This document shows, in pieces, positions 34,779-43,886 of a stretch of 64,000 bases of DNA. The translations under genes and the position numbers were made by a program. The notes beneath the pieces are model-generated. The model had not been told where the DNA came from. It did no database searches and saw only the letters and a program-made list of their open reading frames with translations. The DNA comes from Pseudomonadota bacterium (lineage in GTDB: Bacteria > Chloroflexota > UBA6077 > JAJPHF01). The DNA is taken from the NCBI GenBank assembly GCA_021325365.1, contig JAJPHF010000058.1, positions 1 to 64,000 on the forward strand, given 5' to 3'. The stretch's first letter is position 1, and each line of letters opens with the position of its first letter.

Positions 34779-35855
34779 TCAGGAGCCGACCAGCGGCGCG
34801 GCCACCCGTTCCCCTGGAGGCGCGACGACGTCGGTCGCCTCGGCGCCGGTCAGGGCGCGCGGCAGGTAACGGCGCAGCACGCCATCCAGCCCGAGAGCCA
34901 GGCCGGCGCCTGTCAGGAAGAACAACAGCTCGCAGACGAACCACCACGTATCGAAGTAGTATGACTCCAGATTGCCCCAACCCTTGAGCAGGTGGAAGTT
35001 CCAGCTCATCCACATAGCGATCAGCGCGCCCGCCCGCGTGCCGAGCCCGAGGAGCAGCAGGATGCCCGCGGCCAGCTCCCCGGCGACGATCAACGGGCCG
35101 AACAGACGGTAGTGGTCGGCCACGAGCTGGAACCAGGCGGCCGTGAGCGGGTCGCGCCCCCCCAGCTTAGCGTAGTTCTCGAACGAGCCGAGCACGAACT
35201 GCGGATTGGTAGCCGTGTCGCGCATGATGAGCCCGGTCGCGCCCACTAGCCAGGAGAAGCCCAGCCCGATACGCAGCAGCGCCAGGTAGCTGAGTGGCGC
35301 GGCGAAGCCCGACACGCCGAGCCCGCGGAGGGGACCCACGGCGTGCAGCTCGGCGAGCGGGAAGCGCCGGGGCGATCCCACGAGCCAGGCCGGCGCGCGG
35401 CCCAGCAGCCGGCTGTCCAGGCCCCAGACGACCCCGGGCACCGCCAGGAGCACGACGATCTCCATGAAGAGGTAGGAGCGCGGCAGGTTCGATGGGCTCA
35501 TCACGCCGCCCGCCAGCCAGTAGCCCAGGCCGAGGAGCAGCGCCGCCGCGGCGGCCAGGCGCGTACCTAGCCCGAGCACCAGCAGCAGGCCCACGAGAGC
35601 GTTGGCGAGCGTGACCAGCACCGCAAAGACGCCGGCGTTGGGGAGCACCACTCCCTGGAGAAACGCCCGGAAGACCGGGTCGGGGAACGGCGTGCGGAGC
35701 AGGCCGTCGACGTAGCGGCTGAGCCCGGCGCCATCGCGCAGCCAGCCCTGCGCGACGCTATTCGCCGCGTAGAGCAGGAACCCGAGCCCTACCGTGATGC
35801 GAAGAATCGCGAAGTACTCCAGTGGAATCCGCAAGCCCTGGTTGAGCCACCGCAT
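34779..35855 (-). CDS. DoxX/DoxD-like membrane protein with duplicated domain
   Basis: A 358-aa multi-spanning protein made of two DoxX-like four-helix units (about 10-150 and 190-345). Both have the FAILRITVGLGFLLYA / LALLRIGLGFSWLVGA type first helix and a GLGTRxxA loop. DoxX/DoxD proteins are linked to quinone-dependent oxidation of sulfur compounds or membrane redox control; the exact role is unknown. The ATG at 35855 is preferred (GGAGAGG upstream) over a 33-codon extension. Confidence 0.75.
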   Translation of the reverse strand: MRWLNQGLRIPLEYFAILRITVGLGFLLYAANSVAQGWLRDGAGLSRYVDGLLRTPFPDPVFRAFLQGVVLPNAGVFAVLVTLANALVGLLLVLGLGTRLAAAAALLLGLGYWLAGGVMSPSNLPRSYLFMEIVVLLAVPGVVWGLDSRLLGRAPAWLVGSPRRFPLAELHAVGPLRGLGVSGFAAPLSYLALLRIGLGFSWLVGATGLIMRDTATNPQFVLGSFENYAKLGGRDPLTAAWFQLVADHYRLFGPLIVAGELAAGILLLLGLGTRAGALIAMWMSWNFHLLKGWGNLESYYFDTWWFVCELLFFLTGAGLALGLDGVLRRYLPRALTGAEATDVVAPPGERVAAPLVGS

Positions 35856-36038
35856 GACCGCCTCTCCACCCCCGTTTGCATCCGACTCGCGCCCAGACAC
35901 CAGGCCCGGCGTCGACGCCCGCGACGTCAGCGGCGGGCGTCGCCACGTCGGCATCTGGCGCGCTCCAACACCCTATACGCGGCGAGGATACGAGCGGCGG
36001 CCGCGGATTCGCGCTACACTGGGAGCCCGGAGGGCGCC

Positions 36039-37160
36039 ATGAAAGTGTCGCTGTTCAACCTGATGCCCCACCCGCCGCTGCGGGCGCTGCCCACCCGCTG
36101 GCCGACGCCCCACGCGCTGTGTGACCCTGAGCAGGCCGTGTGCCAGCTCGCGGCCTACCTCGACCAGTTCGCGCTCGCCGACGAGCTAGGCTTCGACTGG
36201 GTAGCCTGCGCCGAGCACCACTTCTCGGCGAACAGCCTCTCGCCCAACCCGAGCGTGGTCGCGGGCGCGCTCAGCCAGCGAGTGCGCCGCGCCCGCATCG
36301 CCATCCTCGGCGCGCTGCTGCCGATCAACAACCCCGTCCGCGTCGCCGAGGAGTTCGCGATGGTGGACGCCTTCAGCGGTGGGCGCCTCGTCGCCGGGCT
36401 GCTGCGCGGCGCCCCGTACGAGTACGCCGTCTACAGCGTCGCGCCCGCCGAGTCGCGCGGCCGCTACGAGGAAGCCTGGGAGCTGGTCCTGCGGGCCTGG
36501 ACGGAGCCCCAGCCCTTCGGCTGGGAGGGCGAGCACTATCAGTTCCGGACCGTCTCGATCTGGCCGCGGCCGGTGCAGCAGCCGCACCCGCCGATCTTCG
36601 TTTCCGGCTCCAGCCGCGACTCGGCGGCGTTTGCCGCCCGCAAGCGCGTGGGCGTAGGGCTGGCGTTTACGAACGTGCCGATGGCGGCCGACGCGGCGCG
36701 CTTCTACCGCGAGACGGCGGCCGCCGCCGGCTGGGAGCCCACGCCCGACCACGTCGTCTACCAGGCGCCGATCTACGTGGCCGACAGCGACGAGCGGGCG
36801 CATGCCGAGATCGCGCCCCACCTGGCGTACACGGCCGCGCTCATGGCGCCCACCCTCCAGGTGACGCGGCTCGCGGCCGGCAGCGGCTTCTTCGGCGCCC
36901 GCGACGCGCAGATCAACGCCCGCTTCCAGACGCAGGTCGCGCGCGAGCAGCAGCACTCGCTGGCCGAGCGCATCGCCGTCGGGCAGCTCTTCTGCGGCGG
37001 CCCGGACAGCGTGGTAGCGCAGCTCCAGCGCCTGCGCGCGGAAGTGGGCGCGGGCGTGGTCAACCTCATCTTCCAGATCGGCTCGCTCCCGCCCGCGGCC
37101 ACCACCCGCTCCATCCAGCTCTTCGCGAAGGAAGTGCTGCCCCGCATCCGCGACCTCTAG
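36039..37160 (+). CDS. LLM class flavin-dependent oxidoreductase
   Basis: A 373-aa luciferase-like TIM barrel. It has VACAEHHFS, the RIAILGALLPINNPVRVAEE segment, DAFSGGRLVAGLLRG and FVSGSSRDSAAFAA. Members are two-component monooxygenases using FMNH2, or F420-dependent enzymes, oxidising aromatic, sulfonated or other organic compounds. No flavin reductase is adjacent. A TACACT box lies at 36015-36020. Confidence 0.9.
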   Translation: MKVSLFNLMPHPPLRALPTRWPTPHALCDPEQAVCQLAAYLDQFALADELGFDWVACAEHHFSANSLSPNPSVVAGALSQRVRRARIAILGALLPINNPVRVAEEFAMVDAFSGGRLVAGLLRGAPYEYAVYSVAPAESRGRYEEAWELVLRAWTEPQPFGWEGEHYQFRTVSIWPRPVQQPHPPIFVSGSSRDSAAFAARKRVGVGLAFTNVPMAADAARFYRETAAAAGWEPTPDHVVYQAPIYVADSDERAHAEIAPHLAYTAALMAPTLQVTRLAAGSGFFGARDAQINARFQTQVAREQQHSLAERIAVGQLFCGGPDSVVAQLQRLRAEVGAGVVNLIFQIGSLPPAATTRSIQLFAKEVLPRIRDL

Positions 37161-37165
37161 GGAAT

Positions 37166-37232
37166 AGGGGTTAGGGCGATCCGCCATTCCCTATCCCCTA
37201 CTCCCTATTCCCTACTCCCTATCCCCTACTCC
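37166..37232. repeat. Low-complexity CCCTA-rich repeat
   Basis: Degenerate direct repeats of CCCTATTCCCTACT-type units, with a GGGAATAGGGGTTAGGG complement at the left so that the whole can fold. It lies between convergent genes. A similar GGGGATAGGGGGTAG tract lies at 63716-63770. G-rich strands could form quadruplexes. Confidence 0.55.
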
Positions 37233-38171
37233 CTAGCTCCCCGCAAGCGCCGACTGAGCAATCGCCGCATCAAGGTCGCTGCTGCCGCTGCCGCAGACGC
37301 CGATGCCGCCAACTACCCAGCCGTCGCGCGCGATCGGGAGCCCGCCGGGCACCGTCGCCAGCTTGTGCCGCGTCAGCGCCTGCACCTGCGCGAGCTGCGC
37401 GTCGCCGAAGCGCTGCGCGACGTCGGCGGTCGGGCACTGGAAGCTGAGCGCGGTGCGCGCCAGCGCCTCCGCCAGGTCGGGCCAGAGCAGGCCCGCGCCG
37501 TCCATGCGGTCCTGCTGCACCAGGCGGCCCAGCTCGTCCACCACCGCCACGCCGACGCGGACGCCGCGCGTCGCGGCCGCCGCAAGCGCCTGGTCGGCGT
37601 AGCGGCGCGCGACCGCGAGGGTGCGCGGCCGGTCGTCAGGCGCCACCGTCACGCGCCGCCCCACCAGGCGCTCCACCTCCGGGTGCTGGTTCTGGTAGGG
37701 AATGCCGAGCGCCACGGCGATGATCAAGTCCTCGGCGTTCACGGGCGCCCCATTCAGCGTGAGGGCGCTCGCGTCCAGCCCGGGAATCTCCGTCCACGGC
37801 CCCAGCCCGCCGCCGGTCGAGACGGCGCCCACCACCTGGCCGTCCCGCTCGATCGGCATGGCGCCCGGCCCGGCGAAGATCTCGTCGCGCATCAGCCGCT
37901 GGAAGGCCGAGAACCCGGTCGCGTTGCGGTGCCAGTTGGTTGCGCGGCGGGCGCTCGGCTCTTGCTGGATGGCCGCGACGTACGCCTTCGCGCGGGAGAT
38001 CCAGACCGACGACCCGACCGCGCCCTCCATCACCGAGACGGTCACCACGTTGCCGCCCGCGTCCATCACCACGAACGCCCCGGCCTGGTACAGCTTCCGC
38101 GCCTTGGCCACCGCGCGGTCGACGATCGCCCGCGCCTCGGCCAGCGTCAGGTATGGTTGCCCGTCACGCAT
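37233..38171 (-). CDS. Tandem GlcG/HbpS-like heme-binding-type protein
   Basis: 312 aa made of two GlcG/HbpS (PF03928-type) domains. Copy 1 (about 5-150) starts LTLAEARAIVDRAVAKA and has GAMPIERDGQVVGAVSTGGG. Copy 2 (about 165-312) has VGVAVVDELGRLVQQDRMDG and GGLPIARDGWVVGGIGVCGS. Such proteins bind heme, corrinoid or small ligands, or assist dehydratases; the function here is unknown. ATG at 38171 after AAGGAGG. A single-domain relative is at 52469. Confidence 0.82.
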   Translation of the reverse strand: MRDGQPYLTLAEARAIVDRAVAKARKLYQAGAFVVMDAGGNVVTVSVMEGAVGSSVWISRAKAYVAAIQQEPSARRATNWHRNATGFSAFQRLMRDEIFAGPGAMPIERDGQVVGAVSTGGGLGPWTEIPGLDASALTLNGAPVNAEDLIIAVALGIPYQNQHPEVERLVGRRVTVAPDDRPRTLAVARRYADQALAAAATRGVRVGVAVVDELGRLVQQDRMDGAGLLWPDLAEALARTALSFQCPTADVAQRFGDAQLAQVQALTRHKLATVPGGLPIARDGWVVGGIGVCGSGSSDLDAAIAQSALAGS

Positions 38172-38631
38172 CGCGTCCTCCTTCGTTCGCACGGTGCACT
38201 TCGCCGCGCGCCGCATCGCCATCGTCCGCTCGCAGTTATACCGCGGTCGCCACGTCCAGCCGACCGCCTTGTACGGGACTGGGTAGCGATGCGCTCGCTT
38301 GCGCCGGCCGACTCGCAGATGGGTGCGCCAATTTATCCGAGGAACGATCAAACGGTCCTCCTCTCAGGCGATTTGGCAGGCCGGGCGCGGGTCTGCGCGT
38401 GCTGGTCGGGCGCGGAAGATCGCATCGTTTGCCCCGTACGATACTCCCTGCCTGTCCTGCCGCGGGCCGGGCCGGCGGGGGCATGCCCCGGCATGGGCGC
38501 GGGCGGCGGGCGCGGGGGAGGCGTGTACGGCGTACGATAGGCGACCACGTCGCGCCGGACGGCGGGCGCTCTCCCGCGCGCCTCGCGGCCGGATATCAGA
38601 GCCGGGCCGGCGGTTGGGCTAGCGGGGCCGG

Positions 38632-38790
38632 ACCTCACCCCCCTGCCCCGCTCTCGCGTAGGAGAGGGGGAGGGACGAGGGACCGCCCTCACCCCCGCCC
38701 TCTCCCAGAGGGAGAGGGGGAGGACGATTGCCCTCACCCCCGCCCTCTCCCAGAGGGAGAGGGAGTCCGGGAACGCCCGCGCCGGATTCG
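38632..38790. repeat. Cluster of three CTCACCCCC/CTCTCCC hairpin repeats
   Basis: Three head-to-tail copies of the CCCTCACCCCCGCCCTCTCCCA-type unit with GGGAGAGGG return arms. The last copy carries a GAGTCCGGGAACGCC tail like that at 34750. This is the densest intergenic cluster of the family also found in mutS2 and pheT. Confidence 0.75.
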
Positions 38791-39053
38791 ACGTGACGCC
38801 CGGCCGGGTGGCGACCGGCAGGGCGCTGCTTGCCGCGCCCCTCCACAGTACCGGGTTGGCGGGCGGCAATCGTCCGGCTCAGGCGGCGGGAGCGCGGCGC
38901 GCGGGGCCAGACTATTGGTGGCCCCGTACGGTGGTGGCCCCGTACGGGGGGCGCGACGGTAGTCGGTCATCTCACCTGCTCCCACGCGCACGTGGTGGTA
39001 CGGTACGGGGGGCGCCCTCGGTCGTGGCAGGGCGCCCAGCGCGGGGCGTGCGC

Positions 39054-39059
39054 TATACT
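39054..39059 (+). promoter_or_regulatory. Candidate -10 box of the Rieske oxygenase gene
   Basis: TATACT at 39054-39059, about 125 bp upstream of the ATG. No good -35 is seen at 17 bp. Weak evidence on its own. Confidence 0.3.
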
Positions 39060-39183
39060 AGGCGCCTAATAGAGCGGCGCGCGGGCCAGGCGCACGGCCG
39101 AGCAGGACGAGGAGCGAGTTACGGCGGCCGGGTAGATCGAGGAGCAGGTCACAGCGGCAGCGCGGACCAAGGAGAGGACCACG

Positions 39184-40353
39184 ATGGTAGCGATCGAGCC
39201 GACTAGGGCGCGCGAGCGCCGCACCCCGGATCACGCCGACTTCGCCCGCACGGGGCCCGATACCCAGGCCGGCCGCTACCTGCGGCTGTACTGGCAGCCG
39301 GTCATGAAGAGCGCCGACCTGGAGCCCGGGCACGCGAAGCCAATCAAGATCATGAGCGAGGACTTCACGCTGTACCGGGGCGAGGACGGCGCCCCGCACG
39401 TGGTGGCGTTCCGCTGCGCGCACCGGGGGACGCAGCTCTCGACCGGCTGGGTGGAGGGCGACTGCCTCCGCTGCTTCTACCACGGCTGGAAGTACGACAG
39501 CACCGGCCAGTGTGTCGAGATGCCCGCCGAGGATCCGTCCTTCCCGCCCAAGGTGAAGATTCGCGCCTACCCAACCGAGGAGTACCTGGGCCTTATCTGG
39601 GCGTATCTGGGCGAGGGCGAGGCGCCGCCGCTGCGCCGCTTCCCGCAGCTCGAACAGGAGCGCCCGAGCGAGGGCGTGATCCGCCAGACCCTTGGCGGCA
39701 ACGTGCTGCCCTTCAACTACGTGAACAACCTGGAGAACGACCCTGCCCACGTGCCGTTCGTCCACCGCTCGACGGCCTTCTTCCAGGACGTGCCGCAGGT
39801 GGAGAGCGAGGAGACGGAGTACGGTTCGCGCGAATCCGTGATGACGGATTCGCGCGGCTTCATCGGCTACGTCCACCGCATCATGCCGAACACCCGCCTG
39901 TTCACGATTCCCGTGCCCGACGGCGGCTGGGCGGAGTTCTTCCTGTGGCTCGTGCCCGTGGACGACGAGCACCACATGGGCTTCGGCGTGCTGATGAACC
40001 ACCTGACGCCCGAGGCGCAGGCGAAGTTCCGCGAGCGCGGCGCCGGCAAGCGCTGGCTGCCGCGCAACGCCGCGCAGCTGGAGGAGACGGCAGCGGCGGT
40101 GCTGCGCGGCGACCTGCGCATCGACGACGTGGAGGACAAGAGCACCATCGAGCTGGTGCAGGACATGGTGTCGCAGTGGGGGCAGGGGACGATCCGCGAC
40201 CGCGAGCACGAGCGGCTGGGCCGCTCGGATCGGGGCGTGATCCTGCTGCGCGGCCTGTGGGAGCGTGAGCTACGCGCCCTCGCCGAGGGCCGCCCGCTGA
40301 AGGAATGGACCATCCCGGAACGCATGGAGCTTTCGCCGACGTACCATGGCTAG
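39184..40353 (+). CDS. Rieske non-heme iron aromatic oxygenase, large subunit
   Basis: 389 aa. The N-terminal Rieske [2Fe-2S] domain has CAHRGTQLS and CLRCFYHGWKYD (ligands C, H, C, H). The C-terminal catalytic domain has NNLENDPAHVPFVHRST, supplying the two histidines of the mononuclear iron site. This matches the phenoxybenzoate-dioxygenase / O-demethylase-like group, which hydroxylate or demethylate aromatic ethers and acids. A reductase partner is not adjacent. It lies close to an amidohydrolase (40866) and binding proteins. Confidence 0.9.
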   Translation: MVAIEPTRARERRTPDHADFARTGPDTQAGRYLRLYWQPVMKSADLEPGHAKPIKIMSEDFTLYRGEDGAPHVVAFRCAHRGTQLSTGWVEGDCLRCFYHGWKYDSTGQCVEMPAEDPSFPPKVKIRAYPTEEYLGLIWAYLGEGEAPPLRRFPQLEQERPSEGVIRQTLGGNVLPFNYVNNLENDPAHVPFVHRSTAFFQDVPQVESEETEYGSRESVMTDSRGFIGYVHRIMPNTRLFTIPVPDGGWAEFFLWLVPVDDEHHMGFGVLMNHLTPEAQAKFRERGAGKRWLPRNAAQLEETAAAVLRGDLRIDDVEDKSTIELVQDMVSQWGQGTIRDREHERLGRSDRGVILLRGLWERELRALAEGRPLKEWTIPERMELSPTYHG

Positions 40354-40454
40354 CGTGTTGCGGCAGCGCCAGTCTCCCCGGGATCGTCGCGCGGCGCCAC
40401 GAGGCGGACGGTAAATTCGCCGTGTAGAGTAGCGTCGGCAGCAACAGGGGACGC

Positions 40455-40712
40455 ATGCAGCCCATTGAAGAGCAATATATTGACGCGGCGGTGCGGCACG
40501 CGCACATTCAGTGGATACCCGACGACGAGTGCTACTGGGCGAGTACGATGCGGCCCGCGTGCGGTAGCATCGCCGGTGAGTCCCCGACGCACTGTCAAGA
40601 GCGCCTCCGGGAGTTTCTCCGTGGCTGGATACGTCAAGCGCTCGAAAACGGCTGGCGAATCCCACCAATAGACGGGATATCACTTCACCCCGAGCGCCGG
40701 GACGGCGCCTGA
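40455..40712 (+). CDS. HicB-like antitoxin (orphan)
   Basis: 85 aa with the HicB partial RNase-H-like pattern: YIDAAVRHAHIQWIPDDE, SPTHCQERLREFLRGWIRQA and IPPIDGISLHPE. It is close to the small HicB proteins that start YI..A..RAHYE and end LPxIDGI. AGGGGA lies before the ATG. No HicA toxin is visible on either side, so it may be a solitary regulator or the surviving half of a module. Confidence 0.65.
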   Translation: MQPIEEQYIDAAVRHAHIQWIPDDECYWASTMRPACGSIAGESPTHCQERLREFLRGWIRQALENGWRIPPIDGISLHPERRDGA

Positions 40713-40865
40713 TAGGTTGGGTAGCCCGTGGCCTTTTGGGGCAACAGCGGATTTCGGGCAAAGCGGCGCGCTGTATCGCACGGCCGACCGGCCCGGCCAG
40801 TGCCAATGCAGCCGGCCGCCGCAAGCGGCATTTGATGCGGGCGATCCCACCGAGGGGGCCTGAGA

Positions 40866-41819
40866 ATGCATATTGACGTACACGCGCACTATTTCCCGCC
40901 GGAATACTTGAACCTGCTCAGCCGGCTGGCCGGGGGGGCGAGCGAGACGGAGCATCGGCTGCCGGCGGGGCGGCTGCCGCTCGATGAGCGCGCGGACCTG
41001 TTGGCCGAGGTCGGCGTCGACTTCCAGGTGCTCTCGGAGGGGCAGCGGCAGCCGTACCTGTCGCGCGAGGCCGACGCGGTCGCCGCCGCGCGCCTGGCCA
41101 ATGACCTCTACGCCGACGCCTGCCGCGCCTATCCCGACCGCTTCGCCGCTTTCGCCACGGTACCGCTGCCCCACGTGGACGCCGCGCTCCGCGAGCTAGA
41201 GCGCTGCCTGGACACGCTCGGCATGGTCGGCGTGGGCCTGGGATGCTCCGTGGCCGGCCGCCCGCTCGACGATCCGGCGTTCGAGCCGTTCTTCGCCGAG
41301 CTGGACCGCCGCGGCGCCGTGATGTCGCTGCACCCGGTGGGCGCCGGCGTGCTGGAGGGCGAGGACCCCTATGGGCTCGCCTGGATGGTCGGCGCACCCT
41401 TCGAGGACACGGTAGCCGCGCTGCGCCTGGTGCTCTCCGGCCTCACCACCCGCTACCCGCGCCTGCGGGTGATCGTGCCCCACCTGGGCGGCACGATCCC
41501 GTTCCTGTGGGCGCGTATCGACGGCTTCGGCCAGAGCCGCGGCATCGCCCCCGCCATCGATCTCTCGAACGGGCTGGGCGTCCACCTGCGACGCCTGTGG
41601 TACGACACGGTGAACACCTATCCCGACGCGCTCCACTGCGCCTGCGACGCTTACGGCACCGACCGCCTGCTCATGGGCACCGACTTTCCCTACCTGGGCG
41701 GCCCGAAGCTGCGGCGCTGCGTCACTTATATCGAGGAGGCCGGCCTGTCCGCCGCCGAGACGACGGCCATCCTCGGCGGCAACGCCCAGGCGCTGCTCGG
41801 CCTCCCGGCACGGGGCTAG
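40866..41819 (+). CDS. Amidohydrolase family protein (ACMSD-like)
   Basis: A 317-aa amidohydrolase-2 barrel. It starts MHIDVHAHYFPPEYL (metal-binding HxH), with histidines in MSLHPVGAG and IVPHLGGTIPF and the Asp in LLMGTDFPYLG. It is the paralog most like 2-amino-3-carboxymuconate-6-semialdehyde decarboxylase, an enzyme of aromatic breakdown. The following gene on the same strand is a binding lipoprotein. Confidence 0.9.
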   Translation: MHIDVHAHYFPPEYLNLLSRLAGGASETEHRLPAGRLPLDERADLLAEVGVDFQVLSEGQRQPYLSREADAVAAARLANDLYADACRAYPDRFAAFATVPLPHVDAALRELERCLDTLGMVGVGLGCSVAGRPLDDPAFEPFFAELDRRGAVMSLHPVGAGVLEGEDPYGLAWMVGAPFEDTVAALRLVLSGLTTRYPRLRVIVPHLGGTIPFLWARIDGFGQSRGIAPAIDLSNGLGVHLRRLWYDTVNTYPDALHCACDAYGTDRLLMGTDFPYLGGPKLRRCVTYIEEAGLSAAETTAILGGNAQALLGLPARG

Positions 41820-42006
41820 TCGTCGCGGCAGCTCTCCCTGAGCAGCGCCCACAGCCGGGTCCCCTTTGGGAAGAAGGATCGCGTAGGGTCGGGTCTCGTG
41901 CCCGACCGCGGCCGTCGAGGCCGCAACCTCCGGACGCGCGAGGCTGCAACGGATATGCTGATGCCTGGTGAGCAACCGGCAAGTTATCGTGGCCGCGAGG
42001 CGAACG

Positions 42007-43155
42007 ATGAACCACTGGCCCGCTAGCGTCCTGCTCCCGCTCCTCCTGGCCGCCTGCGCGCCGGCCACGCAGCCGACCCGCGCGCCCGCCGACGCCAGCG
42101 CCGCCCCGGCCGCGTCCGCTATGCCCGCGCAGACTGCGCCCGGCAGCGCCGCGGATAACGCTGCTGCCGCGGCCGCCGCGGCGCCCCCGCCGCTCGTCCA
42201 CCTGAACGTGGCCACGCAGCATCTTACGTCCGACGTCGGGATGTACGTCGCGCAGGAGCGCGGCTACTTCGCCGAGCAGGGCCTCGACGTCGAGTTTGCC
42301 GACATCAACACCAGCCAGGGCTCGATCCCGCCGCTCGCCGCCGGCCAGCTCGACGTGGGCGTCGGCTCGATGAGCCCCGGCCTGTTCAACGCGATCGCCC
42401 GCGGCATCGACGTGAAGCTCGTCGCCACGAAGGGCGCGGGACCGCCCGACCCGAGCAGCCCCTTCGCCGGCTCGAACGCGCTCGTCGTGGCGGCCGGCGT
42501 GGCCGCCCGCGGGGCGATTCAGGACTACGCCGACCTGCGCGGCAAGAGCGTGTCGCTGCCCGACCGCGGCTCGACGATGGAGATGACCCTGACGCGGGCG
42601 CTAGAGCGCGGCGGCCTGACGATCGACGACGTGGACCTCAAGCTGATGCCCTTTGCCGACACGCTGGCCGCACTGGCGAACGGCAGCGTGGACGCCGCCG
42701 TGCAGCTCGAGCCGTACATCGCCCAGGGGCAGGCGCGGGGCATTCTCGTGGTGTGGAAGCGCGGGGCGGAGCTGATTCCCGGCCAGCAGGCGACAGCGGT
42801 GGTTTACGGCCCGACGATGGCCCAGATGCCGGACAACGCGGGCGGTCGGCTGATGGTGGCCTACACGCGCGGCCTGCGCGACTACAACGACGCGCTGGGG
42901 CCGAAGCAGCAGGGGCGCGAGCAGCTCATCTCGATCCTGATCCAGAACACGGCGCTGAAAGATCGCGCCGTCTACGACCAGCTTGGCTGGGGCTACTTTA
43001 ACCCCGACTGCTCGCTCAACGCCGACTCAATTGCCGAGATCCTGGACTGGTACGTCGCCAATGGGTACGTGCCGCAACGCCCCGACCTCGCCCAGGCCAT
43101 CGACAACCGCTACTGCGCCTACGCGGTGCAGCAGCTCGGCCCCTACCAGCCCTAG
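42007..43155 (+). CDS. ABC-transporter-type substrate-binding lipoprotein
   Basis: 382 aa. Lipobox LLAACAP near residue 17, Ala/Pro linker, then an NMT1-like domain starting LVHLNVATQHLTSDVGMY. It is a near paralog of 24135 through the whole length, including FNAIARGIDVKLVATKG and VAYTRGLRDYNDA. The ATG at 42007 (GAGG upstream) is preferred to GTG 41968. No permease or ATPase is adjacent. Confidence 0.9.
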   Translation: MNHWPASVLLPLLLAACAPATQPTRAPADASAAPAASAMPAQTAPGSAADNAAAAAAAAPPPLVHLNVATQHLTSDVGMYVAQERGYFAEQGLDVEFADINTSQGSIPPLAAGQLDVGVGSMSPGLFNAIARGIDVKLVATKGAGPPDPSSPFAGSNALVVAAGVAARGAIQDYADLRGKSVSLPDRGSTMEMTLTRALERGGLTIDDVDLKLMPFADTLAALANGSVDAAVQLEPYIAQGQARGILVVWKRGAELIPGQQATAVVYGPTMAQMPDNAGGRLMVAYTRGLRDYNDALGPKQQGREQLISILIQNTALKDRAVYDQLGWGYFNPDCSLNADSIAEILDWYVANGYVPQRPDLAQAIDNRYCAYAVQQLGPYQP

Positions 43156-43538
43156 ACAGCCACCCACGCTCCCGCGGAAGTCCACTGCCAGAGCGTGTTC
43201 GACAACGCGGGCGCCGTGTCGAGATGCGCATGAATAGCGCGTGCCGCGAGCAGCGCGCCGCCCATCGGCCCCTGTCGAATGAGCAGAATCCCGTGATGTA
43301 TCGGAGCGGGAACCACCTGCCACTCGGCGGCCCACTCGCGCCAGGCCGCGTGGAGAGCCAGGAAGTCAAGATCGTTGGTAATCAAAGTGGCTAGACGCCG
43401 TACCGCCGTGAGGAGGTGCGTCGCATCAGTAGCGCCCGCCAGGCCAAGCTGGCGGGCGCTAACGGCCTGGTGTCCAAGCGCGGTTAGCTCTCGTGCGACG
43501 CCGGTAGCTACGTTGTGATCTAGATAGAGCTGTGCCAC
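43152..43538 (-). CDS. DUF5615-type PIN-like toxin candidate
   Basis: 128 aa with the Mut7-C/DUF5615 PIN-like pattern: LYLDHNVATGVARELTALGH, then TLITNDLDFLAL with the acidic residues expected at a nuclease site. It lies 5 bp downstream of a DUF433 gene, the usual toxin-antitoxin partner. Its stop overlaps the convergent lipoprotein gene by 4 bp. Confidence 0.75.
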   Translation of the reverse strand: MAQLYLDHNVATGVARELTALGHQAVSARQLGLAGATDATHLLTAVRRLATLITNDLDFLALHAAWREWAAEWQVVPAPIHHGILLIRQGPMGGALLAARAIHAHLDTAPALSNTLWQWTSAGAWVAV

Positions 43539-43543
43539 CGTGG

Positions 43544-43810
43544 CTAGGCGGCATTCACGGCGATGCGGGCGTCGATGATGCCTTTGTGGGCCTTGTAGTA
43601 GGCAAGCGCCGCGTCCACTGCCTCAGCGGGAAGCTCATAGTCGCGGGCCACCGTCGCCTTGTCAAAGTCCACACCGTACCAGTACTCAACCAAGGCCCAG
43701 ACGGAAACTCCGTGGTCGCGAAGCCTCGCCTCCGCCTCCCCAGGCTTGTGCGGGTTGGGCTCAATGTAGCGCTCGATCAGAGCGGCTGGCCCGTGCGCTG
43801 TCGTAGCCAT
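43544..43810 (-). CDS. DUF433-type antitoxin candidate
   Basis: 88 aa from ATG 43810. The DUF433 helix-turn-helix has VSVWALVEYWYGVDFDKATV and LPAEAVDAALAYYKAHK. Such proteins are paired with DUF5615 PIN-like toxins and may repress their operon. The start at 43810 is preferred over 43852 because family-like sequence begins there and GGAGG lies upstream. Confidence 0.78.
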   Translation of the reverse strand: MATTAHGPAALIERYIEPNPHKPGEAEARLRDHGVSVWALVEYWYGVDFDKATVARDYELPAEAVDAALAYYKAHKGIIDARIAVNAA

Positions 43811-43886
43811 CCTGCCGGCCCTCCATACCTCCGCACAACTACCTGTCTTCATTCTATGCTACTCCCAGCGCCGAGCTGCCGCCGGC

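Larger units (their letters stand above)
38172..39183. other. About 1 kb without a recognisable gene
   Basis: It holds the hairpin-repeat cluster at 38632-38790. Next come several GTACGG-centred units near 38926-39010 (GGCCCCGTACGG repeated, then GGTACGGTACGGGG). Last is a -10-like TATACT at 39054-39059 that probably serves the Rieske oxygenase gene. ORFs passing through are made of repeat sequence or lack any protein-like character. Confidence 0.5.

Noticed and set aside
37166..37232. Telomere-like or CRISPR-like repeat
   Set aside because: The CCCTA-rich units are degenerate, have no regular spacers and can fold on themselves. It is a low-complexity intergenic repeat.
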